From NCBI RefSeq assembly GCF_013522725.1, contig NZ_JAAMRF010000001.1, forward strand, positions 496,001 through 560,000: a stretch of 64,000 nucleotides of DNA, read 5' to 3'. Under the pieces are notes generated by a model. It worked only from the letters and a program-made list of their open reading frames with translations, searched no databases and was not told where the DNA came from. The DNA is from Stutzerimonas azotifigens (GTDB lineage Bacteria > Pseudomonadota > Gammaproteobacteria > Pseudomonadales > Pseudomonadaceae). The translations under genes and the position numbers were made by a program. Positions 9,470 through 18,618 of this stretch are shown in pieces (the first letter of the stretch is position 1; every line of letters begins with the position of its first letter).

Positions 9470-9512
9470 CGCCTCTCTCGGCCACTGCGAGTCTGCGGTG
9501 GCCTCGATACCC

Positions 9513-9630
9513 CGTGGGAGTGGTCGGGACGCCTAGTCTCTAGTCTCGACCGCGAGCTGTTAAAGCCAGCGACACCCGATGTCTGGTCGCTCGTGCGCAT
9601 GCCCTTTCGCGGTCGAGACCGCTCCCTCAG
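9513..9630. repeat. REPIN-like palindromic pair
   Basis: One arm, 9513-9556, reads GTGGGAGTGGTCGGGACGCC then AGTCTCGACCGCGAG. The inverted partner at 9608-9630 reads CGCGGTCGAGACCGCTCCCT. It is the same family as the elements at 32382, 38160, 49282 and 60592. Just before it, GGCCACTGC and GCGGTGGCC (9480-9503) form a hairpin 10 bases past the kdgD stop that may end transcription, though no T-run follows. Confidence 0.75.
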
Positions 9631-9657
9631 GCTTCACTCTGCACACGGGAGGATGGT

Positions 9658-10809
9658 ATGCACGCATCCAGCACCGAAACACAGGGCGATCGAATCGTCT
9701 GGATCAGGCTGCGTTCGGTCGATCTGCCCCTCGCGGCGCCGGTCAGCGACGCCAAGGTACTCACCGGCAAACAACGTCCCCTGGCTTCGGTCGCACTGCT
9801 GTTCGCCGAACTCGAAACGGCCCAGGGGCACGCCGGGATGGGCTTCAGCTACACACTGCGCGCTGGCGCGCGGGCCCAGTTCGAGCATGCCTGCGAGATG
9901 GTGCCGTTGCTGCTGGATGAGGACCCCAACGACATTTCCCGACTCTGGAGCAAACTGCTGTGGGCCGGCGCCTCGGTCGGCCGCAGCGGCGTAGCGGTGC
10001 AGGCAATCGCCGCCCTCGACACGGCGCTCTGGGATCTCAAGGCGCGACGTGCCGGGCTTCCGCTGTCCAAGCTGCTCGGTGCCCGGCGTGATGCCGTGCG
10101 CTGCTACAACACCTCCGGCGGTTATCTGCAGGCCTCGATCGAAGAGGTACTGGACAAGGCCACCCAGTCGCGGGCGCGTGGCATTGGGGGCATCAAGATG
10201 AAGGTCGGCCATCCCGACCGACGTGTCGATCTGCAGCGCGTCGAGGCGCTGCGCAAGCATCTGGGCGATGCGGTGCCGCTGATGGTCGACGTCAACCAGC
10301 AATGGGATCGCACCACGGCCCTGCGCATGGGGCGCGCGCTGGAGTCCTACGCCCTGGAGTGGATCGAGGAACCGCTGGACGCCCACGACATGGCGGGCCA
10401 TGCGGCATTGGCCGCCCAGCTCGACACGCCGGTGGGCACCGGCGAGATGCTCACCAGCAGCGCCGATGTCCATGCCTTCATCGAAAATGCGGCGATGGAC
10501 GTGTTGATGCACGATGCGCCGCGTATCGGCGGCATCACGCCGTTTCTCAAGGCGGCCACGCTGGCCGAAATACGCGGCATGACCATGGCGCCGCACTTCG
10601 TCATGGAGATCCATCTGCACCTGGCGGCGGCCTACGAGCACGACACCTGGGTCGAGCACTTCGAATGGCTGGAGCCGGCATTCAACGAGCGCCTGGAGAT
10701 CCGCGACGGCACCATGATCGTGCCGCAACGGCCAGGATTGGGACTCAGCATTCATGAGCAGGTACGCGGCTGGACGCTGGTCGAACGGAGCTTCGGCGCC
10801 CGACCCTGA
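9658..10809 (+). CDS. Mandelate racemase/muconate lactonizing family dehydratase, L-talarate/galactarate dehydratase type
   Basis: A 383-residue enolase-superfamily enzyme predicted to dehydrate galactarate (and perhaps L-talarate) to a 4-deoxy-5-dehydro aldarate. Catalytic features are the Lys180-x-Lys182 pair in GIKMKVG, metal ligands Asp211 (MVDVNQQWD), Glu237 (WIEEPLDA) and Glu263 (GTGEM), and the base His313 in APHFVMEIHLHLAAAY. The C-terminal run HFEWLEPAFNERLEIRDG closely resembles my recollection of the Salmonella TalrD/GalrD enzyme, as does the spacing of catalytic residues. An N-terminal capping domain covers about 15-130. It follows kdgD by 188 bp across a REPIN, so it may have its own promoter. 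A galactarolactone cycloisomerase role is a less likely alternative. Confidence 0.82.
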   Translation: MHASSTETQGDRIVWIRLRSVDLPLAAPVSDAKVLTGKQRPLASVALLFAELETAQGHAGMGFSYTLRAGARAQFEHACEMVPLLLDEDPNDISRLWSKLLWAGASVGRSGVAVQAIAALDTALWDLKARRAGLPLSKLLGARRDAVRCYNTSGGYLQASIEEVLDKATQSRARGIGGIKMKVGHPDRRVDLQRVEALRKHLGDAVPLMVDVNQQWDRTTALRMGRALESYALEWIEEPLDAHDMAGHAALAAQLDTPVGTGEMLTSSADVHAFIENAAMDVLMHDAPRIGGITPFLKAATLAEIRGMTMAPHFVMEIHLHLAAAYEHDTWVEHFEWLEPAFNERLEIRDGTMIVPQRPGLGLSIHEQVRGWTLVERSFGARP

Positions 10810-10816
10810 GCTGGGG

Positions 10817-13399
10817 TCAGTCGCCGATCAGTTCCTTGATCCGAACGGCCAGCGCTTCGATGTCGAAGGGCTTGGTCATCACGTACATGCCGGTTTCCAG
10901 GTGGGTGCTGCCGATCGCGGCGGCGGTTTCGGCGTAACCGGTGATGAACAGGACCTTCAGATCCGGGCGCCCGACACGGGCGGCATCGGCCATCTGCCGG
11001 CCATTCATGCCGCCGGGCAGGCCGACGTCCGAGACCAGCAGGTCGATGCGTTGGTCCGATTGCAGAACCTTCAGACCGGAGGCGCCGTCTTCGGCCTCGA
11101 TCGCGGCGTAGCCCAGTTCCTCCAGAATTTCGCAGACCAGCATGCGGATGGTCGGCTCGTCATCGACTACCAGTACGGTCTGGCCGGCGACAGCCCGGGG
11201 CGGCTCGCCGTGCATGGGGGCGTGCTCGGCGGTGCCGGCCTGCTGGAAGTGGCGAGGTAACAACACGCTGACCTGCGTGCCTTCATCGAGGCGGGAACGG
11301 ATCACCACCTGCCCGCCCGATTGCCGGGCGAAGCCGTAGATCATCGACAGCCCAAGGCCTGTTCCCATGCCCAGCGGCTTGGTGGTGAAGAACGGATCGA
11401 ACGCCTTGCTCAGCACCTCTGGCGGCATGCCGCTGCCGGTGTCGGTCACCGACAGCGACACGTAGCGCCCGGCCGGCACGTCCAGCTCACGGGCAGCGTC
11501 GGTGTCCAGCCAGCGATTGGCGGTTTCCACGGTCAGCTTGCCGCCGCTGGGCATGGCGTCGCGGGCGTTGATGCATAAGTTCAACAGCGTGTTTTCCAGC
11601 TGATTGGAGTCGACCAACGTCGACCAGAGACCGGGCGCGCGGATCACCTCGATCACGACTTCGGGTCCCATGGTGCGCCGTACCAGGTCTTCCATGCTGT
11701 CCACCAGGCAATTGACATCGGTGGGCCTGGGGTCGAGGGTCTGGCGACGGGAAAAGGCCAGGAGTCGGTGGGTGAGGGCGGCGGCCCGTCGGCTCGCGCC
11801 CTGAGCTGCGTCCAGATAGCGTGGGAGGTCGTTCAGGCGCCCTTGCTGAAGGCGCTTGGACAATAGCTCAAGGCTCCCGCTGATACCCGAGAGCAGGTTG
11901 TTGAAGTCATGTGCCAGCCCCCCGGTGAGTTGCCCGACCGCTTCCATTTTCTGCGATTGGCGCAGCAGCTCTTCGGACTTCAACAGTTCGGCGGTGCGTT
12001 CGGCGACCAGGCTCTCGAGCCGCGCGTTGAGCTCTCGCAGATTGTCTTCGGCGCGGCGGCGTTCGATGGCGCCTCGGGTACGCTCGACGACCTCACGGGC
12101 AAAGGCCACTTCCTCGTCATCCCAGGCTCTGGGCCAGGAACAATTGGCGAAGATGAAGGCGACGGTGCGGCCCTGTTCGACGACGGGCACGTTGAGCAGC
12201 GCGCGTACCGAGAGGCCATCAAGGACCTCGGCATGTGTCCGCGTACGTGGGTCGATCCGGATATCGGTGATGGCCACGGTTTCGCCTCGACCGAGATCGT
12301 CCATGAAGGAGCCGAAGTCCCGCATCCGGTACCCGCCCGTGCTTCTAGGCACGTTCGGTGCAGTCCAGTCGCGCTCAAGCAGCGCGGTTTCGGTATCCAG
12401 GTCGAGCATGCAATAGCCTGCCTGGTCGACCCCCAAGGTCCTGCCCAGCACTTCGGCGGCAACGTAGGACATTTCGGTCGGGTCGCGCATGTTGCGCAGC
12501 TGATCGCTGAGCTCGAGCAGGCCGTTGCGGCGCACCTCGGCTTTTCGACTCTCCGTCACGTCGCGAAAGATGATAGCGAAACGCTCCTCGTCGACCCGAT
12601 GCGCATCGACGCGATGCGCGCGCCCTTCATACCAGCGGCCAAGCGCGCCGATCTGCCGGGTAAACGTGGCAGAGTTTCCGGACGCAACCACTTGGGCCGT
12701 TTCGCTGATCCATTCCTGTTCGATACCGGGGAAAACTTCGCGCACCGTTTTGCCGGTAGCGTCTGCGGCGCTGATGCCGGTCATCCTGGCCCAGGCCGGG
12801 TTGATGTCCAGGTAGCGCCAGTCGACCGGATTGCCGACCTCGTCGCGCAGTAGCTGACCGAGAATGAAGCCCTCGCTGAGGTTCTCGAACAGGCTGCGCC
12901 AGTGTTCCTCGCTACGGGCCAACGCCAGTTCGGCCTGCCGGCGCTCGGAAATGTCATTGAACAGGATCGCCACGCGCCGCTCCGACGGCTCGCCGATGCG
13001 CAGCGCCTGGACGTCGTACCAGCGGCCGAAGGCCTCGGCCGCGTTTTCGAAGCGCACCGGCTCACCGGTCAGCGCGACGCGGCCATAGAGATCGAACCAG
13101 TGGCGCTCGAGGTCCGGGGCGATTTCGCTGACCCATTTGCCGTTGGCATCGAACAGGCCGGTCATGCGTTCGAACGCGGGGTTGCCCTCGACGATGCGAT
13201 AATCGATCGCCCGCAACGCATCGTCGAAGCGCATCTCGACGATGCAGAACCCCGAGTCGATGGCTTTGAAGAGCGTACGGTAACGCTCCTCGCTGGCCGC
13301 CAGCAGCCGGTTCACTTCGCCTTGATTCGCCGCTTTGAGCTTCGCCAGCTGATCCTCGAGCAAGCGGATACGGCGGCGCGGGTCGTCCAGGTCGGTCAT
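10817..13399 (-). CDS. Soluble hybrid sensor histidine kinase (PAS-PAS-GAF-HisKA-HATPase-REC)
   Basis: An 860-residue signalling kinase with no membrane segments. A coiled start (1-35) is followed by PAS (about 35-155), PAS (about 165-285), GAF (about 290-445), a coiled linker, and a HisKA domain with the phospho-acceptor His497 in GGLAHDFNNLLSG. The HATPase_c domain has its N box at LNLCINARDAM and G boxes DTGSGM and GMGTGLGLS. A C-terminal receiver domain has VLVVDDEP and Asp791 in LLVSDVGLPGG. The HDFNN H-box belongs to the HWE-like/HisKA group common in PAS-GAF hybrids. No separate response regulator lies nearby. GAF and PAS suggest cytoplasmic sensing of a small ligand, redox state or light. 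The last gene of the kdgD arm is convergent and ends 7 bases away. Confidence 0.9.
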   Translation of the reverse strand: MTDLDDPRRRIRLLEDQLAKLKAANQGEVNRLLAASEERYRTLFKAIDSGFCIVEMRFDDALRAIDYRIVEGNPAFERMTGLFDANGKWVSEIAPDLERHWFDLYGRVALTGEPVRFENAAEAFGRWYDVQALRIGEPSERRVAILFNDISERRQAELALARSEEHWRSLFENLSEGFILGQLLRDEVGNPVDWRYLDINPAWARMTGISAADATGKTVREVFPGIEQEWISETAQVVASGNSATFTRQIGALGRWYEGRAHRVDAHRVDEERFAIIFRDVTESRKAEVRRNGLLELSDQLRNMRDPTEMSYVAAEVLGRTLGVDQAGYCMLDLDTETALLERDWTAPNVPRSTGGYRMRDFGSFMDDLGRGETVAITDIRIDPRTRTHAEVLDGLSVRALLNVPVVEQGRTVAFIFANCSWPRAWDDEEVAFAREVVERTRGAIERRRAEDNLRELNARLESLVAERTAELLKSEELLRQSQKMEAVGQLTGGLAHDFNNLLSGISGSLELLSKRLQQGRLNDLPRYLDAAQGASRRAAALTHRLLAFSRRQTLDPRPTDVNCLVDSMEDLVRRTMGPEVVIEVIRAPGLWSTLVDSNQLENTLLNLCINARDAMPSGGKLTVETANRWLDTDAARELDVPAGRYVSLSVTDTGSGMPPEVLSKAFDPFFTTKPLGMGTGLGLSMIYGFARQSGGQVVIRSRLDEGTQVSVLLPRHFQQAGTAEHAPMHGEPPRAVAGQTVLVVDDEPTIRMLVCEILEELGYAAIEAEDGASGLKVLQSDQRIDLLVSDVGLPGGMNGRQMADAARVGRPDLKVLFITGYAETAAAIGSTHLETGMYVMTKPFDIEALAVRIKELIGD

Positions 13400-13576
13400 C
13401 GTAATCCTGTCGTCGTCGCTGCGCGGCCCGCGGGACTAGCGAGCCCGGATGGCCGCAGGGGAGCGACTGGTCACTTTAGCAGCACAACAGCCGTCCTATG
13501 AATGTTCACCGGTCGCTGGAATGGCCAGGGTGGCTCCTGGCTGTCCAGCATGATCCGCAGATTATTGCCTTCGATG

Positions 13577-14728
13577 TCAATGCTCCTGGGCCAGGCGTCC
13601 AGCCTGGACCACCCGGTGTACGAAATGCAGCTTGCCGATGGCGGCCGCCGGGAGGACGAAGGGATAGAGGTCCGGCTGGCCCATGCTGCGAGCCAGTTCG
13701 TTGAGCATTGCCGCCAGCTCGATCCAGGCATTGATGAAGTTCAGGAAGGCATCGCTTTCCGGATCGTTCTGGTCGTACAGGGCCGTCCGGGTGAAGGGCA
13801 CCAGATCCAGCGCACCCGGGGCGGCGCGCATGCCGAAATTCAGTGCGGTATCGAGGGTATCCATCATGTGCAGGTAATGGGCCCAGGTTTCGGCCCAGTC
13901 TTCCCAGGGATGCATGGTGGCGTAGGCGCTGATGTAGCTGGTCTGCCAGCCAGGCGTCGGGCCTTCGGCGTAATGGCGCTGCAAGGCCTGGCCGTAGTCC
14001 TCGCGTTCGTCGCCGAACAGCTGGCGAAAGGGATCGAGCCATTCGCCATCGGCGATCAGGCGGTCCCAGTAGTAGTGGCCGACCTCATGACGGAAATGTC
14101 CGAGCAACGTTCGATAGGGCTCGTGCATCTGCACCCGGACTTCCTCGCGCCGGGCATCGTCGGCCTCGTCGATGTTCAGGGTGATCACGCCACTGGCATG
14201 GCCGGTCATCGGCTGATTGCCGCTCATGTCGGTGCCGAGAAACTCGAAGGCGAGGCCGTCCCGTTCGTTTTCCAGCTTGGGAACCACGGGCAGGCCGAGG
14301 TCGAGCAGCTGCGCGACGAGACGACGCTTGGCCGCTTCGAGTTTGCGCCAGCGCAGGTCGTTGCCTTCGACCGAGAGGTCGGGGATGACCCGGGTGAGGC
14401 GACAGGCCAGGCACAGGGTGTCGTGGCTGCCGGCTGGCAACAGCCAATTGCAGCCGGCCGCGCTGTTCAGGTTCGCGCAGCGCCGATACAGCGGGGACTG
14501 CGGATCGTCGGCAAGCCGCCATGTCTCGGCGTCCGAGGCAGGCCGCAGCGTGGCGAGCATGCCGCGCTCGGGTACGTAGCCGAGGGCGGATTTGCAGACC
14601 AGGCAGACGCTGTTGCGGAAGTAGATCGGCTGGCCGCAGGTGCACTGATCGATACGCGGAGTGACCGCCCGTAACGGGTGCGCGGCGTCGTTGAGCCGGC
14701 GGGAGAGCGATGTGAAGAACGCGTCCAT
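13577..14728 (-). CDS. Zinc-ribbon plus putative zinc-binding metallopeptidase
   Basis: A 383-residue protein with an N-terminal zinc ribbon (CTCGQPIYFRNSVCLVC, about 29-45) and a second Cys cluster in LNSAAGCNWLLP...DTLCLACRL (about 90-110). The catalytic domain carries the zincin motif HEVGHYYWDRL with HExxH near residue 212, and a distal GW..SYISAYATMHPWEDWAETWAHYLHMMD segment supplies a candidate third ligand. The layout matches the COG4307 family of uncharacterised putative zinc-binding metallopeptidases. The substrate is unknown. It has no signal peptide, so it acts in the cytosol. AGAGG precedes the ATG. The 177-base gap to the kinase gene holds nothing obvious. Confidence 0.82.
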   Translation of the reverse strand: MDAFFTSLSRRLNDAAHPLRAVTPRIDQCTCGQPIYFRNSVCLVCKSALGYVPERGMLATLRPASDAETWRLADDPQSPLYRRCANLNSAAGCNWLLPAGSHDTLCLACRLTRVIPDLSVEGNDLRWRKLEAAKRRLVAQLLDLGLPVVPKLENERDGLAFEFLGTDMSGNQPMTGHASGVITLNIDEADDARREEVRVQMHEPYRTLLGHFRHEVGHYYWDRLIADGEWLDPFRQLFGDEREDYGQALQRHYAEGPTPGWQTSYISAYATMHPWEDWAETWAHYLHMMDTLDTALNFGMRAAPGALDLVPFTRTALYDQNDPESDAFLNFINAWIELAAMLNELARSMGQPDLYPFVLPAAAIGKLHFVHRVVQAGRLAQEH

Positions 14729-15074
14729 GGGTCGCCACCTCTGAGGGCGTGCTTACTAGATTGATTGGCGAGCCCGGGGTTCCATGCCGCCGAGCCGGTC
14801 GCGCCCGTGTCCGAGCGCCGTACCGAGCCGTATCCCGGCGTGCCCGCTTGTCGAGCGCGGGTCACGGCTGCCTAACAGGGCGGTGTTCCCCGGCACTGGA
14901 CCCGATGGCGCGAGCTGCGCACACTGCGCGCCGCGATATTGCGGCCGACGCATCGAACTCCGCGCCCATTCCGGCATCCCAGCTTGCGCACCTGCGCGCG
15001 ACGAATGCCGGTGCCCAGCCCGGTCGTGCGTTGCCGATCCTCTTGCCGTCATTCGATATTCAGGGAGCTTTATC
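14729..15074. other. Intergenic region between the metallopeptidase and pgm
   Basis: About 346 bases between divergent genes must hold both promoters, but I see no clear consensus hexamers, RNA or repeat. Open frames that cross it lack ribosome binding sites and family resemblance. Confidence 0.6.
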
Positions 15075-16724
15075 TTGAGCGAGCGTATCCATCCTCTGGC
15101 CGGCCAGCCGGCACCCGCTTCGATGCTGACCAACGTTGAGGGGCTGCTGGCGGCATACGATGACCTGCAGCCGGACCCGAGCGTAGCCACCCAGCGTGTC
15201 GCCTTCGGCACCTCCGGCCACCGTGGCTGCTCGCTCACCCGCGGTTTCAACCGCCATCATGTCCTGGCAATGAGCCAGGCGATCTGCGATTACCGCAAGC
15301 GCCAGGGCATCGACGGCCCGCTGTTCATCGGTGCCGACACCCATGCGCTCTCGCAGCCCGCGCTGGACACCGCGCTGGAAGTGCTGGCGGCCAACGGCGT
15401 ACAGACGATGCTCTCGGCTGGCGGCGAATACACACCGACGCCCGCCGTGTCCCACGCAATCCTGGTGCATAACAGGGGACGCAGCAGCGGGCTGGCCGAC
15501 GGCATCGTCATCACCCCTTCGCACAACCCACCGGACAGTGGCGGTTTCAAGTACAACGCCACCAACGGCGGGCCGGCCGACACCGACGTCACCGGCTGGG
15601 TGCAGAACCGCGCCAACGAACTGCTCGAAGGCGGCCTCAAGGATGTGCGCCAGATGCCGTTGGCCGAGGCCCGGCAGGCCGCGACCACCCACAGCCACGA
15701 TTATCTGAGCGCCTACGTCGACGACCTGGGCAGCGTCATCGATTTCGACCTGATCCGCAGCGCCGGGCTGCGCCTGGGCGTGGATCCGCTGGGCGGGGCG
15801 GGCGTGCATTACTGGTCGCGTATCGCCGAGCGTTACGGCATCGACCTGGACGTGGTCAGCGAGACCATCGATCCGCAGTTCGCCTTCATGACCCTGGACT
15901 GGGACGGCAAGATCCGCATGGACCCATCGTCGAGCAACGCCATGCAGCGCCTGATCGGCTTGAAGGATCGCTACGATATCGCCTTTGCCTGCGATACCGA
16001 CTACGACCGCCACGGCATCGTCGCGCCGAGCGTGGGCCTGCTGCCGGCTAACCATTTCCTGAGCGTCTCGGTGGACTACCTGTTCCAGAACCGTCCGCAG
16101 TGGAGCGCCCAGGCCGCGGTCGGCAAGACGCTGGTCAGCAGCGCCATGATCGATCGCGTCGCTGCCCGGCTGGGTCGCTCGCTGGTCGAAGTGCCGGTGG
16201 GCTTCAAATGGTTCGTCGGCGGCCTGGTCGACGGCTCGCTGGGCTTCGTCGGCGAGGAAAGCGCCGGCGCCACTATTCTGCGGCGTGACGGAAGCGTCTG
16301 GACCACCGACAAGGACGGTATCGTGCTGGCCCTGCTGGCGGCGGAAATGACCGCCAAGGATGGACGCGACCCAGGTGTGCGCTACCGCAGCCTGACCGAC
16401 GAGTTCGGCGCGATCTACGCCGACCGCGTCGATGCCGCCGCCGATGCCGAGCAGAAGAAGGCCCTGGGTAGACTCTCGCCGGAACAGGTGCGCAGCAGCC
16501 AACTGGCCGGTGATGCGATTACCGCGGTGTTCGACAAGGCACCCGGCAACGGTGCGGCCATCGGCGGTATCAAGGTCGCCAGCGAAGGCGGCTGGTTCGC
16601 GGCACGCCCTTCGGGCACCGAGGACATCTACAAGATCTACGCCGAAAGCTACCGCGACGAGGCGCATCTGCAGCGCATCCTCGGCGAAGCGCAGCAGATC
16701 GTCGACGAGGCGCTCAAGAACTGA
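15075..16724 (+). CDS. pgm: Phosphoglucomutase (alpha-D-glucose phosphate-specific)
   Basis: A 549-residue alpha-D-phosphohexomutase that interconverts glucose 1-phosphate and glucose 6-phosphate. The start is most likely TTG at 15075, because GGGAG lies 7-11 bases upstream and the product then begins SERIHPLAGQPA, which aligns with the N-terminus of the E. coli enzyme (AIHNRAGQPA). Upstream in-frame codons extend into non-coding sequence. Signatures are FGTSGHRG near residue 39, the phosphoserine loop ITPSHNPPDSGGFKYN, the metal loop DTDYDRHG, sugar-binding GEESAG, and the phosphate-binding ARPSGTEDIYKIYAES near the C-terminus. All catalytic elements are intact. It stands alone. Confidence 0.95.
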   Translation: MSERIHPLAGQPAPASMLTNVEGLLAAYDDLQPDPSVATQRVAFGTSGHRGCSLTRGFNRHHVLAMSQAICDYRKRQGIDGPLFIGADTHALSQPALDTALEVLAANGVQTMLSAGGEYTPTPAVSHAILVHNRGRSSGLADGIVITPSHNPPDSGGFKYNATNGGPADTDVTGWVQNRANELLEGGLKDVRQMPLAEARQAATTHSHDYLSAYVDDLGSVIDFDLIRSAGLRLGVDPLGGAGVHYWSRIAERYGIDLDVVSETIDPQFAFMTLDWDGKIRMDPSSSNAMQRLIGLKDRYDIAFACDTDYDRHGIVAPSVGLLPANHFLSVSVDYLFQNRPQWSAQAAVGKTLVSSAMIDRVAARLGRSLVEVPVGFKWFVGGLVDGSLGFVGEESAGATILRRDGSVWTTDKDGIVLALLAAEMTAKDGRDPGVRYRSLTDEFGAIYADRVDAAADAEQKKALGRLSPEQVRSSQLAGDAITAVFDKAPGNGAAIGGIKVASEGGWFAARPSGTEDIYKIYAESYRDEAHLQRILGEAQQIVDEALKN

Positions 16725-16829
16725 GCCTGGCGATTCGGTGTGCTGTCGGGCCCGGTGCGCGCGTGCTGCCGGGCTATCGAGCGGCTCGTTCAGCCTTGCT
16801 GTTCTAAGGCGTTGGGACGAACCGGCCGT

Positions 16830-17549
16830 TCAGCGGTAACGCTCCAGGATGGCCTCGAATTCGCCGTCGCGCTGCATCTGCTGCATCGCCTCGACGATCT
16901 CGGCGGCTGGCACGTCCGGAACGTCGCGGACGATGCAGGCGACGGGCTCGGCGCTCAGCTCCCGCAACGCGACCAGACGATCCTGCGGTGGCAGGTAGCG
17001 GTTGAACCAGCGCAGCGACAGCTCGTTGCTGATCGCGAAGCGATAGCGCCCGGCCTCCAGCTTGGCCAGCACGATTTCCTGAGTGCGACCATCGTCGCGT
17101 CGCAGCGCGCCGCTGGCGAACTCGGCATCGAACGGGGGATAACTGAAGCCCAGCACGGTGCCGATGACCTCGCCGTGCTCCGGTGCAGTGACCGCCGTGT
17201 CGCCGGCGACCAGTTGGTTGCGCTGGACCATGAACGGCACCGTCCAGCGGTAGCGATAGCCATCCTCGTACAGCCAGGCCGGATGCAGGTAGCAGCTCAC
17301 GTCGATCCGCCCATCGGCCATCATCTTCTGGATACGCAGGCGGGGCATCACCGTCTGCTGTGCGCGGCGTCCGAGCTTCTCGGCGATTCGCAGGTGCAGA
17401 TCGTTGAGAATGCCCGCGCGAGCCACGCCATCCTCGATGCTCATCATCGGCATGGTCGAGCTGTCGCTGACTGAAAAGCGCAGGGCCGGCTCGTCGGCAT
17501 GCACTGCGAAACAGAGCAGCGCGGTCGTGGCGAGGCATAGGTTACGCAT
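16830..17549 (-). CDS. Periplasmic substrate-binding protein-like, ABC family 3
   Basis: A 239-residue secreted protein. The start at 17549 follows AAAGGA and gives a short signal peptide MRNLCLATTALLCFAVHA, probably cut near HADE. The body resembles the SBP_bac_3 fold: LRFSVSDSSTMPMM at the start, RIQKMMADGRIDVSCYLHP in lobe 1, and KLEAGRYRFAISNELSLRWFN at the hinge. No ABC permease or ATPase lies beside it. Orphan members of this family in Pseudomonas are often solitary sensors or of unknown function. The ligand is unknown. Confidence 0.75.
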   Translation of the reverse strand: MRNLCLATTALLCFAVHADEPALRFSVSDSSTMPMMSIEDGVARAGILNDLHLRIAEKLGRRAQQTVMPRLRIQKMMADGRIDVSCYLHPAWLYEDGYRYRWTVPFMVQRNQLVAGDTAVTAPEHGEVIGTVLGFSYPPFDAEFASGALRRDDGRTQEIVLAKLEAGRYRFAISNELSLRWFNRYLPPQDRLVALRELSAEPVACIVRDVPDVPAAEIVEAMQQMQRDGEFEAILERYR

Positions 17550-17662
17550 GGGAGTCCTTTCGGTTGCGCCAGCGTTCGAAGACGTGCGAGGGCAAGCGCC
17601 AATCCTAATGGCCTGCAACGCACCGTGCGAGGCGTGCCTGCTGGGGGTGCCGATCGGCCCGC

Positions 17663-18274
17663 TCAGCGGGTCATCGGCAGCGCGGCGCCCATCAGCGCGA
17701 ACAGCGCGCCGCAGCAACGATTAAAGCCTTTTCCGCTGCGTTCGAGCCAGGGGCGTATGCGGTTGGCCAGGCTCGCCAGGACGATCTCCACCAACCCTTC
17801 GACCGCGGCGAAGGTGGCTGCCATAACCAGGAACTGCGGCAGAAGAGAGGCCTGCGGGTCGAGGAACTGAGGCAGGAAGGCGCCGAAGAAGAGGATCACC
17901 TTCGGGTTCGACAGCGCGGAAAACAGCCCTTGGCGAAACAGGCTGCCGGCGGCCTTCGGCGCGCTCCTTTCCAGGTGGCCCAGACGCATCGCCGGGGTGC
18001 GCCAGAGCTGGATGCCGAGCCAGATCAGGTACAGACCGCCGATCAGCTTGAGCAGGATCAGCGCCTGGGCGGAGGCCTGCAGCAAGGCGCCGATGCCGAA
18101 CATCGACAGCGCCATCAGCAGGACGAAGCCCAGCACGCCGCCGCCGACCGTCCACAGGGTGCGGCGCCGGCCATAGAGTGCGCCGTGGGTCAGCGCCAGC
18201 AAGCCGTTCGGCCCGGGAGTCAGTGCCAGACCGGTGACGGCGACGAGATAGAGCAGCCAGGTATGCAGCGCCAT
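17663..18274 (-). CDS. LysE/RhtB-family amino-acid exporter
   Basis: A 203-residue inner-membrane protein with about six helices. The N-terminal signature ALTPGPNGLLALTHGALYGRR is the LysE family motif (TPGPN). A central GGLYLIWLGIQLWR and the later FFGAFLPQFLDP are also typical. The start at 18274 fits the family length; a longer in-frame start would add an arginine-rich, non-family extension. The exported substrate is probably an amino acid or homoserine lactone-like compound but cannot be resolved. Confidence 0.87.
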   Translation of the reverse strand: MALHTWLLYLVAVTGLALTPGPNGLLALTHGALYGRRRTLWTVGGGVLGFVLLMALSMFGIGALLQASAQALILLKLIGGLYLIWLGIQLWRTPAMRLGHLERSAPKAAGSLFRQGLFSALSNPKVILFFGAFLPQFLDPQASLLPQFLVMAATFAAVEGLVEIVLASLANRIRPWLERSGKGFNRCCGALFALMGAALPMTR

Positions 18275-18618
18275 GGGAGAAAGTCCGCGTCGGTGGGCTC
18301 TGCAGTAGAGCACAGCGGCCCGGCGAGGGGCAGCCGGGACAAGCGTTCGCAGCGATTTTCCGGTTCGGTTGGCAATGACGTACCGATACCTGACGGTGCG
18401 GCGCCGAGCGGACTGAACGCCGGCCGCGGCAGCCCCTCCAATCTCCACGTCTCGTGAGATTTCCTCATGCCCCTTGCTGTCGTTAGATGCATTGGCGCCC
18501 CGCTGGTCGAGGGGGCTGAAGGGGCAAGATCGATCTCCGGGAACGACCTCACCGACGCGCAGGTCTGTGCTTGGCGCAATGGCTTCAGATCTTTTTCATT
18601 CAGGAACCCGCCGCTTCG
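18275..18618. other. Intergenic region between the LysE-type and VTT-flavoprotein genes
   Basis: This 344-base divergent region has no convincing gene. I see no repeat of the families found elsewhere in the window and no clear promoter hexamers. Confidence 0.6.

Noticed and set aside
15060..16667. 535-residue open frame opposite pgm
   Set aside because: Antisense to a complete phosphoglucomutase; low-complexity composition rich in His, Ala and Gln.
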